Below the pieces are notes generated by a model. That model did not search any database, was not told the DNA's origin, and saw nothing but the letters and a program-made list of their open reading frames with translations. Positions 1 through 7,967 of a stretch of DNA of 64,000 nt are shown here, piece after piece. Source of the stretch: Rhodoferax koreense (lineage in GTDB: Bacteria; Pseudomonadota; Gammaproteobacteria; Burkholderiales; Burkholderiaceae_C); the NCBI RefSeq assembly GCF_001955695.1, contig NZ_CP019236.1:3534001-3598000 (forward strand). The letters are read 5' to 3'. Positions within the stretch are counted from its first letter, which is position 1. Each line of letters starts with the position of its first letter. Both the position numbers and the translations under genes were made by a program.

Positions 1-1
1 A

Positions 2-1066
2 CCCTACCGAGGCGTGGCCGAGCCGCGCGACGCGCGTTATCCCTTCGCGCTGACCACCGGCCGGCTGCGCGACCACTGGCACGGCATGAGCCGCACCGGC
101 ACCCTGGGCCGGCTGTTCGGCCACGTGGCCGAGCCGGCCGTGCAGCTGCATGCCCAGGCGATGGCCCGGCTCCAGCTGAAGGACGGGGACCTGGTGCACC
201 TGACCTCGCGCCGCGGCTCCATCATGCTGCCAGCGCAGACGTCAACCGAGGTCGCGCCGACGCAGGCCTTCGTCGCCATGCACTGGGGAGAGGAATACCT
301 GAGCGGCGTGAGCACCAGCGGTAAACGGCTCGGCGGCATCAACGCCGTCACCAACCCGGCGTATTGCCCGGTCTCCAAGCAGCCCGAACTCAAGCACACG
401 GCGGTGAAGATCCTGAAGGCCGAACTGCCCTGGGCCCTGCTCGGCGTGGCCTGGCTGCCCGAAGACGATGCCTTGGCCGCGCGCGAGCAGTTGCGCGAGC
501 TGATGGCGCTGTTTCCGTTCGCCACCTGCGTGCCTTTCGGCCGCGAGCGCACCGGCCTGCTGTTCCGCGCGGCGGGATACGAGGCCGCGCCCGACGCGGT
601 GGTGGCGCGCATCGAAACCCTGCTCGGCCTGAGCGGCCCCGAAGTCCTGCGTTATGCCGACCGCAGGAAGGGCCAGCGCCGCGCCGTGCGGCTGCTGCGC
701 ACAGCCGAGCGCGCCGAAGTCGCAGGCTTCGTGCTCGCCGGCGACATCAGTGCGGAAGGCTGGATCAAGACGCTGCTGCAGGACCAGTTGCCGGCCCAGG
801 CCTACGGCCGGCTGCTGCTGGTGCCGGGCGCGAAGGCGCCGGTGGCGTTGCAGGCGCGCGGCAAGCAGGTCTGCACCTGCTTCAACGTGACCGACATGGC
901 CATCCAGGCACAAATCGCGTCGCAGTCGAACACGGTCGTCGACACAGAAGCGAAGTGCTTGGCGACGCTGCAGGCCGCGCTCCAATGCGGCACCAACTGC
1001 GGCTCCTGCCTGCCGGAGGTGCGCCGGCTGGTGCGCATGGCCATGCCCGCAAGGCAGCCGGCCTGA
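2..1066 (+). CDS. nasA: assimilatory nitrate reductase catalytic subunit, C-terminal part
   Basis: This is the last 354 residues of a molybdopterin oxidoreductase whose start lies outside the window. The segment TTGRLRDHWHGMSRTG is the hallmark of the molybdopterin-dinucleotide-binding domain of assimilatory nitrate reductases, which reduce nitrate to nitrite in the cytoplasm. The C-terminus carries a BFD-like [2Fe-2S] module: Cys pairs in CTCFNV and CGTNCGSC about 50 residues apart, as in NasA proteins that have this added electron-transfer domain. It is followed 73 bp downstream by ybiB and then cobA, which makes the siroheme precursor needed by assimilatory nitrite reductase. Family assignment is firm; the symbol is a family-level inference. 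Confidence 0.9.
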   Translation, partial: PYRGVAEPRDARYPFALTTGRLRDHWHGMSRTGTLGRLFGHVAEPAVQLHAQAMARLQLKDGDLVHLTSRRGSIMLPAQTSTEVAPTQAFVAMHWGEEYLSGVSTSGKRLGGINAVTNPAYCPVSKQPELKHTAVKILKAELPWALLGVAWLPEDDALAAREQLRELMALFPFATCVPFGRERTGLLFRAAGYEAAPDAVVARIETLLGLSGPEVLRYADRRKGQRRAVRLLRTAERAEVAGFVLAGDISAEGWIKTLLQDQLPAQAYGRLLLVPGAKAPVALQARGKQVCTCFNVTDMAIQAQIASQSNTVVDTEAKCLATLQAALQCGTNCGSCLPEVRRLVRMAMPARQPA

Positions 1067-1139
1067 AAGCCGGGCCCAGACGAAGCCAAAAGCCATCTCA
1101 TAACCAAAAGTCATCAGCCATACCCGACAATCGAGCCCC

Positions 1140-2069
1140 ATGGGAATCAGCCAATACATCAAGGAAATCGGCCGCGGCAAGGAAGGCGCGCGCTCGCTGA
1201 GCCGCGATCAGGCGGCGGACCTGTTCGGCCAGGTGCTCGACGGCAGCGTGACCGACCTGGAGATCGGCGGCTTCTGCCTGGCCATGCGCATCAAGGGAGA
1301 AACCCCGACCGAGATGGCCGGCTTCCTCGACGCCACCGCGGCACGCATCGACGCCCTGCCCGCCTCGGACCGCCCGCTCGTGGTGCTGCCGAGCTACAAC
1401 GGGGCGCGCAAGCTGCCGGTGCTCACGCCGCTGCTGGCCCTGCTGCTGGCGCGCGAGGGCCTGCCGGTGCTGCTGCACGGCACGGCCACCGAATCGCAAC
1501 GCGTTTTTGTACCAAATGTGCTTACAGCGCTTGATCTTCCTGCGCTGTCTGCTATCAGAAAGGTAGCAAATGGCGAAGTCGCCTATGCGGCCACCGAACT
1601 GCTCTGCCCCGGCCTGAAACGCCTGCTCGATGTGCGCCGCGTGGTCGGCCTGCGCAACCCGGCACACAGCCTGGTCAAGCTGATGTCCCCCTGCGCCGGC
1701 GCCAGCCTGGTGGTCAGCAGCTACACGCATCCCGAATACGCGGTGTCGATGGGCGCCACGTTCTCGCTGATGAAGAGCCACGCGATGCTGCTGCGCGGCA
1801 CCGAAGGCGAAGTGGTGGCCGATCCGCGCCGCCTGCCGCAGATGACCGGCTTCCTGGCCGGCGAGTCCACCGTGCTGCAGGAAGCCCAGGCCGGCCCCCT
1901 GGCCGCCGTGCCGGAACTGCCGAAGGACATCGACGCCGACACCACCGCGCGCTACATCCAGGACGTGCTGGCCGGCCGCAAACCGGTGCCCACGCCCATT
2001 GCCCGGCAGGTGGCGCTGCTGCTGCGCCTCACGAAACAGATCACCGCCCTCGAGGCCCAAACCGCATGA
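1140..2069 (+). CDS. ybiB: YbiB family DNA-binding protein (anthranilate phosphoribosyltransferase fold)
   Basis: A 309-residue protein of the TrpD2/YbiB type. It has the two-domain fold of anthranilate phosphoribosyltransferase (N-terminal helical domain, then an alpha/beta domain with LLHGT around residue 116), but characterised members bind nucleic acid and are not known to make anthranilate. It begins at ATG 1140 and its stop overlaps the cobA start (ATGA), so the two are probably translationally coupled in the nitrate-assimilation operon. Codons about 121-146 lie on an AT-richer segment (1500-1572) containing GCTATC-AGAAA-GGTAGC, a dispersed repeat that appears to have become part of the reading frame. 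Its role next to nasA is not known. Confidence 0.85.
   Translation: MGISQYIKEIGRGKEGARSLSRDQAADLFGQVLDGSVTDLEIGGFCLAMRIKGETPTEMAGFLDATAARIDALPASDRPLVVLPSYNGARKLPVLTPLLALLLAREGLPVLLHGTATESQRVFVPNVLTALDLPALSAIRKVANGEVAYAATELLCPGLKRLLDVRRVVGLRNPAHSLVKLMSPCAGASLVVSSYTHPEYAVSMGATFSLMKSHAMLLRGTEGEVVADPRRLPQMTGFLAGESTVLQEAQAGPLAAVPELPKDIDADTTARYIQDVLAGRKPVPTPIARQVALLLRLTKQITALEAQTA
1500..1572 (+). repeat. dispersed GCTATC-N5-GRTAGC repeat embedded in ybiB
   Basis: This AT-richer patch interrupts otherwise very GC-rich coding sequence. Its core is GCTATC (1551-1556), a 5-nt loop and GGTAGC (1562-1567), preceded by GCGCTGTCT. The same core with the same 5-nt loop recurs at 8986-9010 and 28220-28238. 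Similar elements are, to my knowledge, common in Comamonadaceae genomes. Here it stays in frame in ybiB. Confidence 0.55.
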
Positions 2070-2944
2070 ACGGCATGAACACACCTCCCGATGCATCCAC
2101 CGCCAGCCTCGTCGCCGCAGCCGACAGGGCCTTTCCGAACGCACGGCCCTCCGGCAGCGCCAGCGGCCGCTGCACCCTGGTTGGCGCCGGCCCGGGCGAT
2201 CCGGAACTGCTGACGATCAAGGCCCTGCGTGCGATCCAGGCCGCCACCGTGCTGCTGGTCGACGACCTGGTGAACGAGGACATCGTCAGCTTCGCCTCAC
2301 CCACCGCACGCATCGTGCACGTGGGCAAACGCGGCGGTTGCAAATCCACGCCGCAGGCCTTCATCGAAAAACTCATGGTGATGGCCGCGCGCGAAGGCGA
2401 AACCGTGGTGCGGCTCAAGGGCGGCGACCCGTTCATCTTCGGCCGCGGCGGCGAAGAGGTGGAACACCTGCGCGCGGCCGGCATCGAGGTGGACGTGGTC
2501 AACGGCATCACCTCGGGCCTGGCGGCCGTGACCTCGGTCGGCGTGCCGCTGACACACCGCGAGCACGCCCACGGCGTGGTGTTCGTCACCGGCCACGCCA
2601 AGCCTGGCGACACCGGCACCGACTGGCGCGCGCTCGCCGCCACGGCCCACAGTGCCAAGCTGACGCTGGTGATCTACATGGGCGTGAGCGGCGTGCGGCA
2701 CATCCAGGACGAGTTGTTGACCGGGCTGCCGGCCAGCACGCCCGTGGCCGTGGTGCAGAACGCCACGCTGGCCACCCAGCGCCAGGCGCTGACCAGCCTG
2801 GGCTCGCTCTGCGAGACCATCGCGCGCGAACGGCTGGGCAGCCCGTCGATCATGATCATCGGCGACGTGGTATGCGGCATGCAGGCCGTGCAGCAGCCCG
2901 AAACTGCCGCCGGAAGCGATCTGCGCGCGCAACGCAGCGCCTGA
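2066..2944 (+). CDS. cobA: uroporphyrinogen-III C-methyltransferase
   Basis: A 292-residue SAM-dependent tetrapyrrole methylase that converts uroporphyrinogen III to precorrin-2, the first step of siroheme (and cobalamin) synthesis. Visible signatures are VGAGPGDPELLT near residue 39, VRLKGGDPFIFGRGGEE near residue 115 and GVPLTHR near residue 158, all standard for CobA/SUMT. About 35 poorly conserved residues precede the catalytic domain. The ATG overlaps the ybiB stop by four bases. Its place after nasA fits siroheme supply for nitrite reductase. The stand-alone CobA lacks the CysG dehydrogenase/ferrochelatase domain, so oxidation and iron insertion must be encoded elsewhere. Confidence 0.93.
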   Translation: MNGMNTPPDASTASLVAAADRAFPNARPSGSASGRCTLVGAGPGDPELLTIKALRAIQAATVLLVDDLVNEDIVSFASPTARIVHVGKRGGCKSTPQAFIEKLMVMAAREGETVVRLKGGDPFIFGRGGEEVEHLRAAGIEVDVVNGITSGLAAVTSVGVPLTHREHAHGVVFVTGHAKPGDTGTDWRALAATAHSAKLTLVIYMGVSGVRHIQDELLTGLPASTPVAVVQNATLATQRQALTSLGSLCETIARERLGSPSIMIIGDVVCGMQAVQQPETAAGSDLRAQRSA

Positions 2945-2951
2945 GCCGGGA

Positions 2952-4130
2952 TCAGCCCGCGGCAGCGGTGTCCGCAGGCTTGCCTGCGGTTGTTGGCGCC
3001 GGCGTGTCGTCGTGCGGATCGACGACTTTTTCAGGCTCGGGCCGCTTCGGCCGCACGAAGGCCTTGCGGCCCAGATGCAGCGCCAGCAGGCCGAACGGCA
3101 TGCGAATCCAGTGGGACCGCACATACAGCGCGAAACGGGCGGGCCAGGTGCCCAGGCTGCTGGTGCTGGCATGCGCCGGCCGCAAGGCGCGCGTGTAACA
3201 AGCATCCATCAGCGCCGCCACCCCGAATGCGGGCCGGCCCACGGTCGCCGCCTGCAGCACGGCTTCGGGCACCGGGGTTTCGAGCAGCAGCGTGGTGTAG
3301 CGCAACGCGTAATACAGCGGGCGCTGCAGGCCGAGGTGCAGTGCCCGGGGCACCAGGCCTTCCCAGAAACCGGGCGTGGCGCCGAAATGGCGCAGCAGGC
3401 TGTCCAGGTCGAACAGGTCGCGCAGGCCGTTGTCGAGTTCGCCCTCGTGGAACAGGTGGGTGGCACTGTGCAGCAACATGTCCCAGGGCTGCAGCACGTC
3501 GACGTGCGCCGCGCCCGGCAGCGGCACGATGCCTTCGAACAGCGCCGGCGTGTTGACCTGGATGCGCGCCGTCTCGGGCAGGATCGCATGGTGCACGTCG
3601 AGCGAGGTGCCGCGGCGGATGTGCGTCAGCGGCGGAATCTCGTGCATCCACTGGCGGTAATAGCGCTGGTCGTACTCGTCCTGTTTCGCGCTCTGCCAGC
3701 CGTGCGCCATGAGCCAACTCTCCACGTCGGCCAACTTGGTCTTGGGCACAATGATGTCGATGTCGGAGAAGGTCCGCCCCGCAGCCGCGGGCAGGCCGGC
3801 CATCACGTAGGCCGCGCCCTTGAGCAGCACGGTGCGCACCTTGGCGTCGGCAAGTTCGCGACGCAGGCATTCGACCTCCCACTGCACCGACACGATCTGC
3901 CGGTCCGACAACAGCTTGTCGGCCAGCAGGTGCAGGCGTGGACGCGGGGGCACGGCATCGATCAGGCCGGCATCGCCGAGCCGGTAGGCCAGCCGCGCCA
4001 ATAGGTTGGCCCGGCGCCCCTGGCGGATCAACAGATCCCACTCGAGCGGCGACAAACCGGTGACCGATGCGGGCGCCAGCAACGCGCGCAGGATGAGATC
4101 CCGCTGGATCGGCCTACGCGGCTGGCTCAT
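2952..4130 (-). CDS. NTP_transf_5-type nucleotidyltransferase of an HPr-rel-A cassette
   Basis: A 392-residue protein of the uncharacterised nucleotidyltransferase family (NTP_transf_5 type). LLKGAAYV (about 102-109) and FSDIDIIVP (about 121-129, with D123 and D125) form the Pol-beta-like active site, followed by DVHHA. A longer in-frame start exists upstream, but ATG 4130 overlaps the kinase stop (ATGA) and is preferred. It is the last gene of a four-gene minus-strand cassette. Such enzymes transfer nucleotides or act on peptides in RiPP and lasso-peptide clusters; the substrate here is unknown. The C-terminal 40 residues are Pro/Ala/Asp-rich and probably disordered. It converges on cobA with only 7 bp between stops. 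Confidence 0.82.
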   Translation of the reverse strand: MSQPRRPIQRDLILRALLAPASVTGLSPLEWDLLIRQGRRANLLARLAYRLGDAGLIDAVPPRPRLHLLADKLLSDRQIVSVQWEVECLRRELADAKVRTVLLKGAAYVMAGLPAAAGRTFSDIDIIVPKTKLADVESWLMAHGWQSAKQDEYDQRYYRQWMHEIPPLTHIRRGTSLDVHHAILPETARIQVNTPALFEGIVPLPGAAHVDVLQPWDMLLHSATHLFHEGELDNGLRDLFDLDSLLRHFGATPGFWEGLVPRALHLGLQRPLYYALRYTTLLLETPVPEAVLQAATVGRPAFGVAALMDACYTRALRPAHASTSSLGTWPARFALYVRSHWIRMPFGLLALHLGRKAFVRPKRPEPEKVVDPHDDTPAPTTAGKPADTAAAG

Positions 4131-5044
4131 GCCGCACCGCCTTGCCGCAATGCTTCGAAGGCGCGCTCTGCGTCCTCGAGTCGGCTGTAGGTGAATTGGA
4201 AACACCCGGCTTGGTCGATCAGTTGCCCGATGGCGTCGAAGCCGCGCCGGCCGTGGAGGTGGTAATTGAAGGACTGCTCGGCCAGCAGCATGAAGCTTTG
4301 CGCACGGCTGTGCGGCGCCATGACGGGTGCGGCATCACGTTGGTATTTGGGCAGCACCACCCAATGGGGCCGCGCGGGCTCGCGCACGCGCAGCACGCTC
4401 TCGACCGGTGGACGGACGAGCGCCACCGTGCCCTTGCTGGTATTGGGCACCGGCACGGTGAGGCATGCGTCGGGCGCGAAGGTGCGGATCACGTCGATCG
4501 ATCGGTTCTTGAGGTTGATCGGCCGAGCCATGCCGTAGATCAGGCCATTGTCGATGTCGTACAAGGCCAGTTCGTCGGACAACAGCCGCCAGCCTTTCAT
4601 CACCAGGCCGGCGCACAGCGTGCTCTTGCCCGAGCCGGGTGGCGCCGGGAACACAGCGGCCTTGCCGTCTTTTTCGATGACGGCGGCATGGAAGATCAGG
4701 TATTGGTGGCTGGTCGAAGTCACGCACCAGTTGAGTCCCCATTCCAGCCCGGCGAAGGCCTGGCCCGGCGACAGGGGAATGAAGAACGGCCGGCCATCGA
4801 GATAGAACACGGCTTCGGGCTTGAACCCGCTGCGCAAAGGCGCCTCACGCGCGATCTCGACATGGAAATCGGCGAAGGTATCAGGCGGCAAGACCGGGAA
4901 ATCGGCGTACATCAGCGCCAGGTCGTGCGCCAGCGTGGGCAGATTCGACTTGAGCCGCGCGACGAAAGGATGCAGATCGAGCAGCAGGCTACCGCGACGC
5001 AACGCGCCGCTCAACTCAGCCTGCGTAAGTTCGGAAATTTTCAA
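4127..5044 (-). CDS. HprK-related kinase A
   Basis: A 305-residue P-loop kinase related to HPr kinase/phosphorylase but without an HPr partner nearby. The Walker A is PAPPGSGKST (133-142), preceded by HAAVIEKDG and followed by LLSDELALYDI, where the acidic pair fits the HprK Walker B region. The start is an unusual TTG at 5044 that overlaps the TGA of the PqqD-like gene (TTGA). The next in-frame Met is at residue 45, too far in, so translational coupling from the upstream gene seems likely. The family is known as HprK-related kinase A of the HPr-rel-A system. By analogy with lasso-peptide kinases it may phosphorylate a peptide or protein; that is inference. Confidence 0.85.
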   Translation of the reverse strand: MKISELTQAELSGALRRGSLLLDLHPFVARLKSNLPTLAHDLALMYADFPVLPPDTFADFHVEIAREAPLRSGFKPEAVFYLDGRPFFIPLSPGQAFAGLEWGLNWCVTSTSHQYLIFHAAVIEKDGKAAVFPAPPGSGKSTLCAGLVMKGWRLLSDELALYDIDNGLIYGMARPINLKNRSIDVIRTFAPDACLTVPVPNTSKGTVALVRPPVESVLRVREPARPHWVVLPKYQRDAAPVMAPHSRAQSFMLLAEQSFNYHLHGRRGFDAIGQLIDQAGCFQFTYSRLEDAERAFEALRQGGAA

Positions 5045-5328
5045 AGAGATTTGGAAACAACGAGACCGGCGTCCTGCAATTGCAGCAGCGTCGTCTTAAT
5101 GTACTCGACGATGGCCGGCCCGTCCTGCTCGTCGAACCGAGCGGCCAGCACTTCAGCGATTTCGGCTGGTGTGCGTGGCGAGGACTCTAGAAGTTGAAGG
5201 ACTTCCATGCCCAGTAATTCGACCAGATGGGTGCTTCCGGAGGCCGCGTCATAAACGACCGCATGGTCTTCATCGGGCCATTCACGGTAGACGTGCTCAC
5301 CCGAACCTGCTCTCGACCACAGCGACAT
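5041..5328 (-). CDS. PqqD family protein of the HPr-rel-A system
   Basis: A 95-residue protein (from ATG 5328; a TTG four codons upstream is possible). It has the compact winged-helix PqqD fold: a beta hairpin around HAVVYDAASGSTHLVELLG, then helices with TPAEIAEVLAARF and a C-terminal LLQLQDAGLV. PqqD-like proteins are peptide-binding RiPP recognition elements that present a substrate to modifying enzymes. It sits between the Tat-like-signal protein and the HprK-related kinase, overlapping the latter by four bases. This argues that it delivers a protein or peptide to the kinase and/or nucleotidyltransferase. Function in this system is inferred only. Confidence 0.82.
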   Translation of the reverse strand: MSLWSRAGSGEHVYREWPDEDHAVVYDAASGSTHLVELLGMEVLQLLESSPRTPAEIAEVLAARFDEQDGPAIVEYIKTTLLQLQDAGLVVSKSL

Positions 5329-5383
5329 GGCTGCGTTCAAACAAGGGGCTCGTTCGCAAACGCCACCGCCGCGCGGCCCGGAC

Positions 5384-6091
5384 TCAAGGCTTGGCGATGT
5401 AGTTGCCGCGCAGGTAGGTCAGAATCTGGGTCTTGTCCCAAGGTGCACCGCCGCCCGCGGGGGTGTAGGTACCGCTGGCCATGAGCGGCAGCTGGTTCTG
5501 ACCGCGCACCACGATACAGGTGTTCATCTGGTTTGCTGAACTCGGGAAGAAGTAGTTCAGTTGCGCCGTGATGATGGCTTTCGTGAAATCGTCGGCCGTC
5601 GTGAGCACCGTGACCACCGGCGTGGAGCCGCTCACGCCTGGCGGCAGCACGATACCGAGGTTGCTGACCAGCGCAGACATGGTGACGTATTTGTACTTGT
5701 CCGCGTCTGCCACGGAACTGTCGATACCGTAGTAGATGTTCGAGCGAATCGACTTGAGCTGGACCCACGGGGCCGCGGTGAATCCAGTGTTGGAACGCGC
5801 CGTGTTGGTCGCCCAGTTGGTCACTGTCCAGGTTTCGTCGGTATAGAACTTCTGGCCCGGGTTGGCGGCCTGGCTTTTGGTCAGGTTGCCGGTCATGTTC
5901 GAACCCCAGGCCGATGGCGCGCGGCAGCTCCAGGCCATGGCAGGGCTGCTTGCAAGGGTAGCGACGACGGGGACACCGGCTGCACCGAGTTTGATCAGGC
6001 GGCGGCGTGAAGGCAAACGCACGGACGGCTGCGTTGCGTTGGTCTCTTCCAACATCTTTTCTTCACCCACGTTTTCGTTCTTTTCGTTCAT
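5384..6091 (-). CDS. Tat-like signal protein, putative substrate of the HPr-rel-A cassette
   Basis: A 235-residue protein that I do not recognise outside this context. The first 26 residues are charged (Glu/Asn/Lys rich). Then comes SRRRLIKLGAAGVPVVATLA (about 28-47) and SSPAMAW, a twin-arginine-like signal with an AMA cleavage site near residue 53. The mature part begins WSCRAPSAWGSNMTG and is rich in Asn, Ser, Thr and aromatic residues. ATG 6091 has AAAGG about 7 bases upstream. It is the first gene of the cassette, 55 bp before the PqqD-like gene. Position and export signal make it the best candidate for the modified product (inference). Confidence 0.7.
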   Translation of the reverse strand: MNEKNENVGEEKMLEETNATQPSVRLPSRRRLIKLGAAGVPVVATLASSPAMAWSCRAPSAWGSNMTGNLTKSQAANPGQKFYTDETWTVTNWATNTARSNTGFTAAPWVQLKSIRSNIYYGIDSSVADADKYKYVTMSALVSNLGIVLPPGVSGSTPVVTVLTTADDFTKAIITAQLNYFFPSSANQMNTCIVVRGQNQLPLMASGTYTPAGGGAPWDKTQILTYLRGNYIAKP

Positions 6092-6284
6092 ACGAGCCTT
6101 TTTTCAAACCATTTCAACAGCCACTGACTCTACCCGATGCATTTCGGTCGTCGATGGCATAAGTCACACAATACGCAAAAGCGCAATGCCGCTTCAGCAG
6201 CTAAGTAGCATAAATTGTGCCGTACCCCGTTACCGCGAATAACCCATTGATTCGTAATGGATTTTCTCGATTTTCCGCATTTCA

Positions 6285-6313
6285 TTGGACAACCTGGCGC
6301 GAGTTTGTAAATT
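6285..6313 (+). promoter_or_regulatory. putative sigma-70 promoter of trhO
   Basis: TTGGAC (6285-6290) and TAAATT (6308-6313) are separated by exactly 17 bp in the AT-rich divergent spacer between the HPr-rel-A cassette and trhO. Transcription would begin near 6320, about 50 bp before the ATG. This is pattern-based only. The rest of the 281-bp spacer (6092-6372) should also hold the cassette promoter on the other strand, but no clear boxes stand out. Confidence 0.45.
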
Positions 6314-6372
6314 TCCTCGACAAAAGCGCGGACACGCCCCGTTAAACTCTCGGCCGCAACCCCTCCCATCCG

Positions 6373-7320
6373 ATGAATGACTTCCTGACCGCCGCGTTCT
6401 ACAAGTTCGTGGAATTGCCTGGTTTTGCCGAGTTCAAGCCCCGCGTGATGGCGGTGTGCGCAGAAAACGGCGTGTTGGGCAATATCCTGCTTGCCGAGGA
6501 AGGCATCAACGGCACCATTGCCGGCCCTGTGCAGGGGGTGCGGCATGTGCTGGCCTGGCTGCGCAGCCATGCGGCATTCGACGATCTCCAGCACAAGGAG
6601 GCCCACGCGAGCCACGCGCCGTTCTACCGGATGAAGGTGCGGCTGAAACGCGAAATCGTGTCCATGGGCGTGCCAGAAGTGCGGCCCGGTCTGATGGCCG
6701 GGCAGTACGTGAAGCCCGAGGACTGGAACCGCCTGCTCGACGACCCGGATGTGGTGGTCGTCGATGTGCGCAACGATTACGAAGTCGGCATCGGCAGTTT
6801 CGAAGGCGCGCTCAATCCGCACACACAGCGCTTCACCGAACTTCCGCAATGGGTGCGCCAGGCCTCGGCGCCGGGCCAGCCGCTCGCCGGCAAGCCCAAG
6901 GTGGCGATGTTCTGCACCGGAGGCATCCGCTGCGAAAAGTCGACGGCGCTGCTGCGTGCCCAGGGTTTCGAGGAGGTCTACCACCTTGAAGGCGGCATCC
7001 TCAAGTACCTGGAAACCGTGCCCGAGAATGAGAGCCGCTGGCACGGCCAGTGTTTCGTGTTCGACGAACGGGTCTCGGTGGGCCATGGTCTGGTACCCGG
7101 CGATCTCGAGTTGTGCCGTTCCTGTCGCCATCCGCTCGGTGACGAAGATCGCGCCTCACCCCACTTCGTGCGCGGCGTGAGTTGCGCGCGCTGCCACGAC
7201 AGCCGCAGCGAAGCCGAAAAACGCAATCTTTTGGAGCGCGAACGCCAGGTGGCGCTGGCGCGGGAACGCCAACAGGCCCATATCGGCGCCCGCCAGGCCC
7301 CGCCGAACCCGCGAACTTGA
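6373..7320 (+). CDS. trhO: oxygen-dependent tRNA uridine(34) hydroxylase, rhodanese family
   Basis: A 315-residue TrhO (YceA) protein. It makes 5-hydroxyuridine at the wobble position of tRNAs using oxygen. The N-terminal ACP-like domain contains GNILLAEEGINGTIAG (36-51), typical of the family. The rhodanese domain starts around residue 120 (VVVDVRNDYE), and the catalytic Cys181 lies in FCTGGIRCEKS. The C-terminus has four Cys in CRSC and CARC that may bind a metal. The last 40 residues are Arg/Ala-rich. A plausible promoter lies 60-90 bp upstream. The next gene begins 3 bp after the stop, so the two are probably co-transcribed. Confidence 0.92.
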   Translation: MNDFLTAAFYKFVELPGFAEFKPRVMAVCAENGVLGNILLAEEGINGTIAGPVQGVRHVLAWLRSHAAFDDLQHKEAHASHAPFYRMKVRLKREIVSMGVPEVRPGLMAGQYVKPEDWNRLLDDPDVVVVDVRNDYEVGIGSFEGALNPHTQRFTELPQWVRQASAPGQPLAGKPKVAMFCTGGIRCEKSTALLRAQGFEEVYHLEGGILKYLETVPENESRWHGQCFVFDERVSVGHGLVPGDLELCRSCRHPLGDEDRASPHFVRGVSCARCHDSRSEAEKRNLLERERQVALARERQQAHIGARQAPPNPRT

Positions 7321-7322
7321 AC

Positions 7323-7967
7323 ATGGCGGCGTTGCCGGTGCTGTATTCGTTTCGCCGTTGCCCGTATGCGATGCGTGCGCGGTTGGCGCTGCGCGTCAGC
7401 GGCCAGGTCTGCGAGTTGCGCGAGGTGGTGCTGCGCGACAAACCCGCCGAACTACGGCTGGTTTCCGCCAAGGCCACGGTGCCGGTACTTGTGGATGCGG
7501 ACGGCTCGGTCCTCGAGCAGAGCCTGGACATCATGCGCTGGGCGCTGACACGCCACGATCCCGAGGATTGGCTGGTGCCGCCGCTGGGCAACCTGGACGA
7601 CATGCTGGCCCTGATCGAGCAGATCGACGGCCCGTTCAAGTTTCACCTCGACCGCTACAAGTACCCGCAGCGCTATCCGGAGACCGGTGTGTCGCATCGG
7701 GAAGCGGCTGCCGCCATCCTGGCGCCGCTGCAAGCCCGGCTGAGCCAGACCACGCATCTGTTCGGCAGCCGACCCGCGCTGGCCGACATGGCGATCGCGC
7801 CGTTCGTACGGCAGTTCGCGCATGTCGATGCCGACTGGTTCTCGGCACAAGCCTGGCCGGAACTCCAGGCCTGGCTGTCGGCGTTCGAAGCTTCCGATCT
7901 GCTGGCCGGCGTGATGCACAAGTACCCAGCCTGGCGTGCCGGCACACCCGGCATCCGCTTCGGCTAA
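7323..7967 (+). CDS. glutathione S-transferase family protein
   Basis: A 214-residue thioredoxin-fold protein. The N-terminal half has LYSFRRCPYAMRARLAL (residues 7-23), a glutaredoxin-like CPYA site of the kind found in Omega/YfcG-type or GRX-like transferases. ATVPVLVDADGSVLEQS supplies the cis-Pro and the glutathione-contacting Ser. The C-terminal half is the helical GST domain with SRPALADMAIAPFVRQ. ATG 7323 is two bases after the trhO stop. The stop overlaps the stop of the convergent flavoprotein gene by three bases. Substrate is unknown. Confidence 0.88.
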   Translation: MAALPVLYSFRRCPYAMRARLALRVSGQVCELREVVLRDKPAELRLVSAKATVPVLVDADGSVLEQSLDIMRWALTRHDPEDWLVPPLGNLDDMLALIEQIDGPFKFHLDRYKYPQRYPETGVSHREAAAAILAPLQARLSQTTHLFGSRPALADMAIAPFVRQFAHVDADWFSAQAWPELQAWLSAFEASDLLAGVMHKYPAWRAGTPGIRFG

